Assembly: GCA_016182435.1 (NCBI GenBank)
Contig: JACPGN010000193.1
Span: 1-5,507, forward strand
DNA: 5,507 bases
Source of the DNA: Lentisphaerota bacterium
GTDB lineage: Bacteria > Verrucomicrobiota > Kiritimatiellia > JAAZAB01
Reading direction: 5' to 3'
How positions within the stretch are numbered: position 1 is the first letter of the stretch; each line of letters opens with the position of its first letter. A program made the position numbers and the translations under genes. The notes below the pieces were generated by a model, which was not told the DNA's origin, made no database searches, and saw nothing but the letters and a program-made list of their open reading frames with translations. Positions 5,492-5,507 of this stretch are shown here, piece after piece.

Positions 5492-5507
5492 GCCCACATC
5501 CTGAGTG

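Noticed and set aside
1..5507. CRISPR array, tRNA or rRNA gene, insertion sequence with transposase
   Set aside because: I found no regularly spaced repeats, cloverleaf with CCA-type acceptor, rRNA signature or transposase motif; the palindromic elements are isolated and non-coding.

Overview
The window looks like a piece of a GC-rich bacterial chromosome carrying housekeeping genes. It suggests a member of the Verrucomicrobiota/PVC group or a neighbouring environmental phylum. I infer this from the style of the RsmA N-terminus, the large number of short palindromic intergenic repeats (GGTAGGG...CCCTACC and GTAGCCGC...GCGGCTAC types), a GTGTTCA heptamer repeat inside a gene, and a protein made of FGSW..A..AAG modules. 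The placement rests on recalled impressions, not on a search.

Left part (1-1036, + strand): rsmA (ksgA), the 16S rRNA adenine dimethyltransferase, is complete from its ATG at 74. It carries an in-frame insertion built from four GTGTTCA-like heptamers. Middle (about 1033-2294, - strand): a 480-codon reading frame with six roughly 55-residue modules, each ending in an FGSW-A-AAG signature. This resembles the homing-endonuclease-associated (HNH) repeat, but I see no nuclease domain. Its last 61 codons run antisense through the 3' end of rsmA. Intergenic stretch 2295-2533: two related palindromic elements face each other. They share a perfect 15-bp inverted repeat, and one copy forms the last codons and the stop of the neighbouring nnr gene.

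Right part (2534-5416, - strand): an apparent operon pdxJ-acpS-nnr, read right to left from a good sigma70-type promoter at 5464-5491. pdxJ makes pyridoxine 5'-phosphate. acpS puts the phosphopantetheine arm on acyl carrier protein and overlaps nnr by ATGA. nnr would encode the two-domain NAD(P)HX repair enzyme. Its epimerase half is intact. Its dehydratase half is broken into three frames by an apparent one-base loss in a C run and by a second lesion that also removes a short conserved stretch. Between pdxJ and acpS lie a small hairpin and a 68-bp nested inverted repeat whose two arms differ by compensating CC/GG changes.

The three right-hand genes are maintenance and cofactor functions in a familiar bacterial order (pdxJ-acpS). 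The least ordinary items are the six-module protein, the broken nnr dehydratase domain, and the repeat elements that contribute coding sequence.
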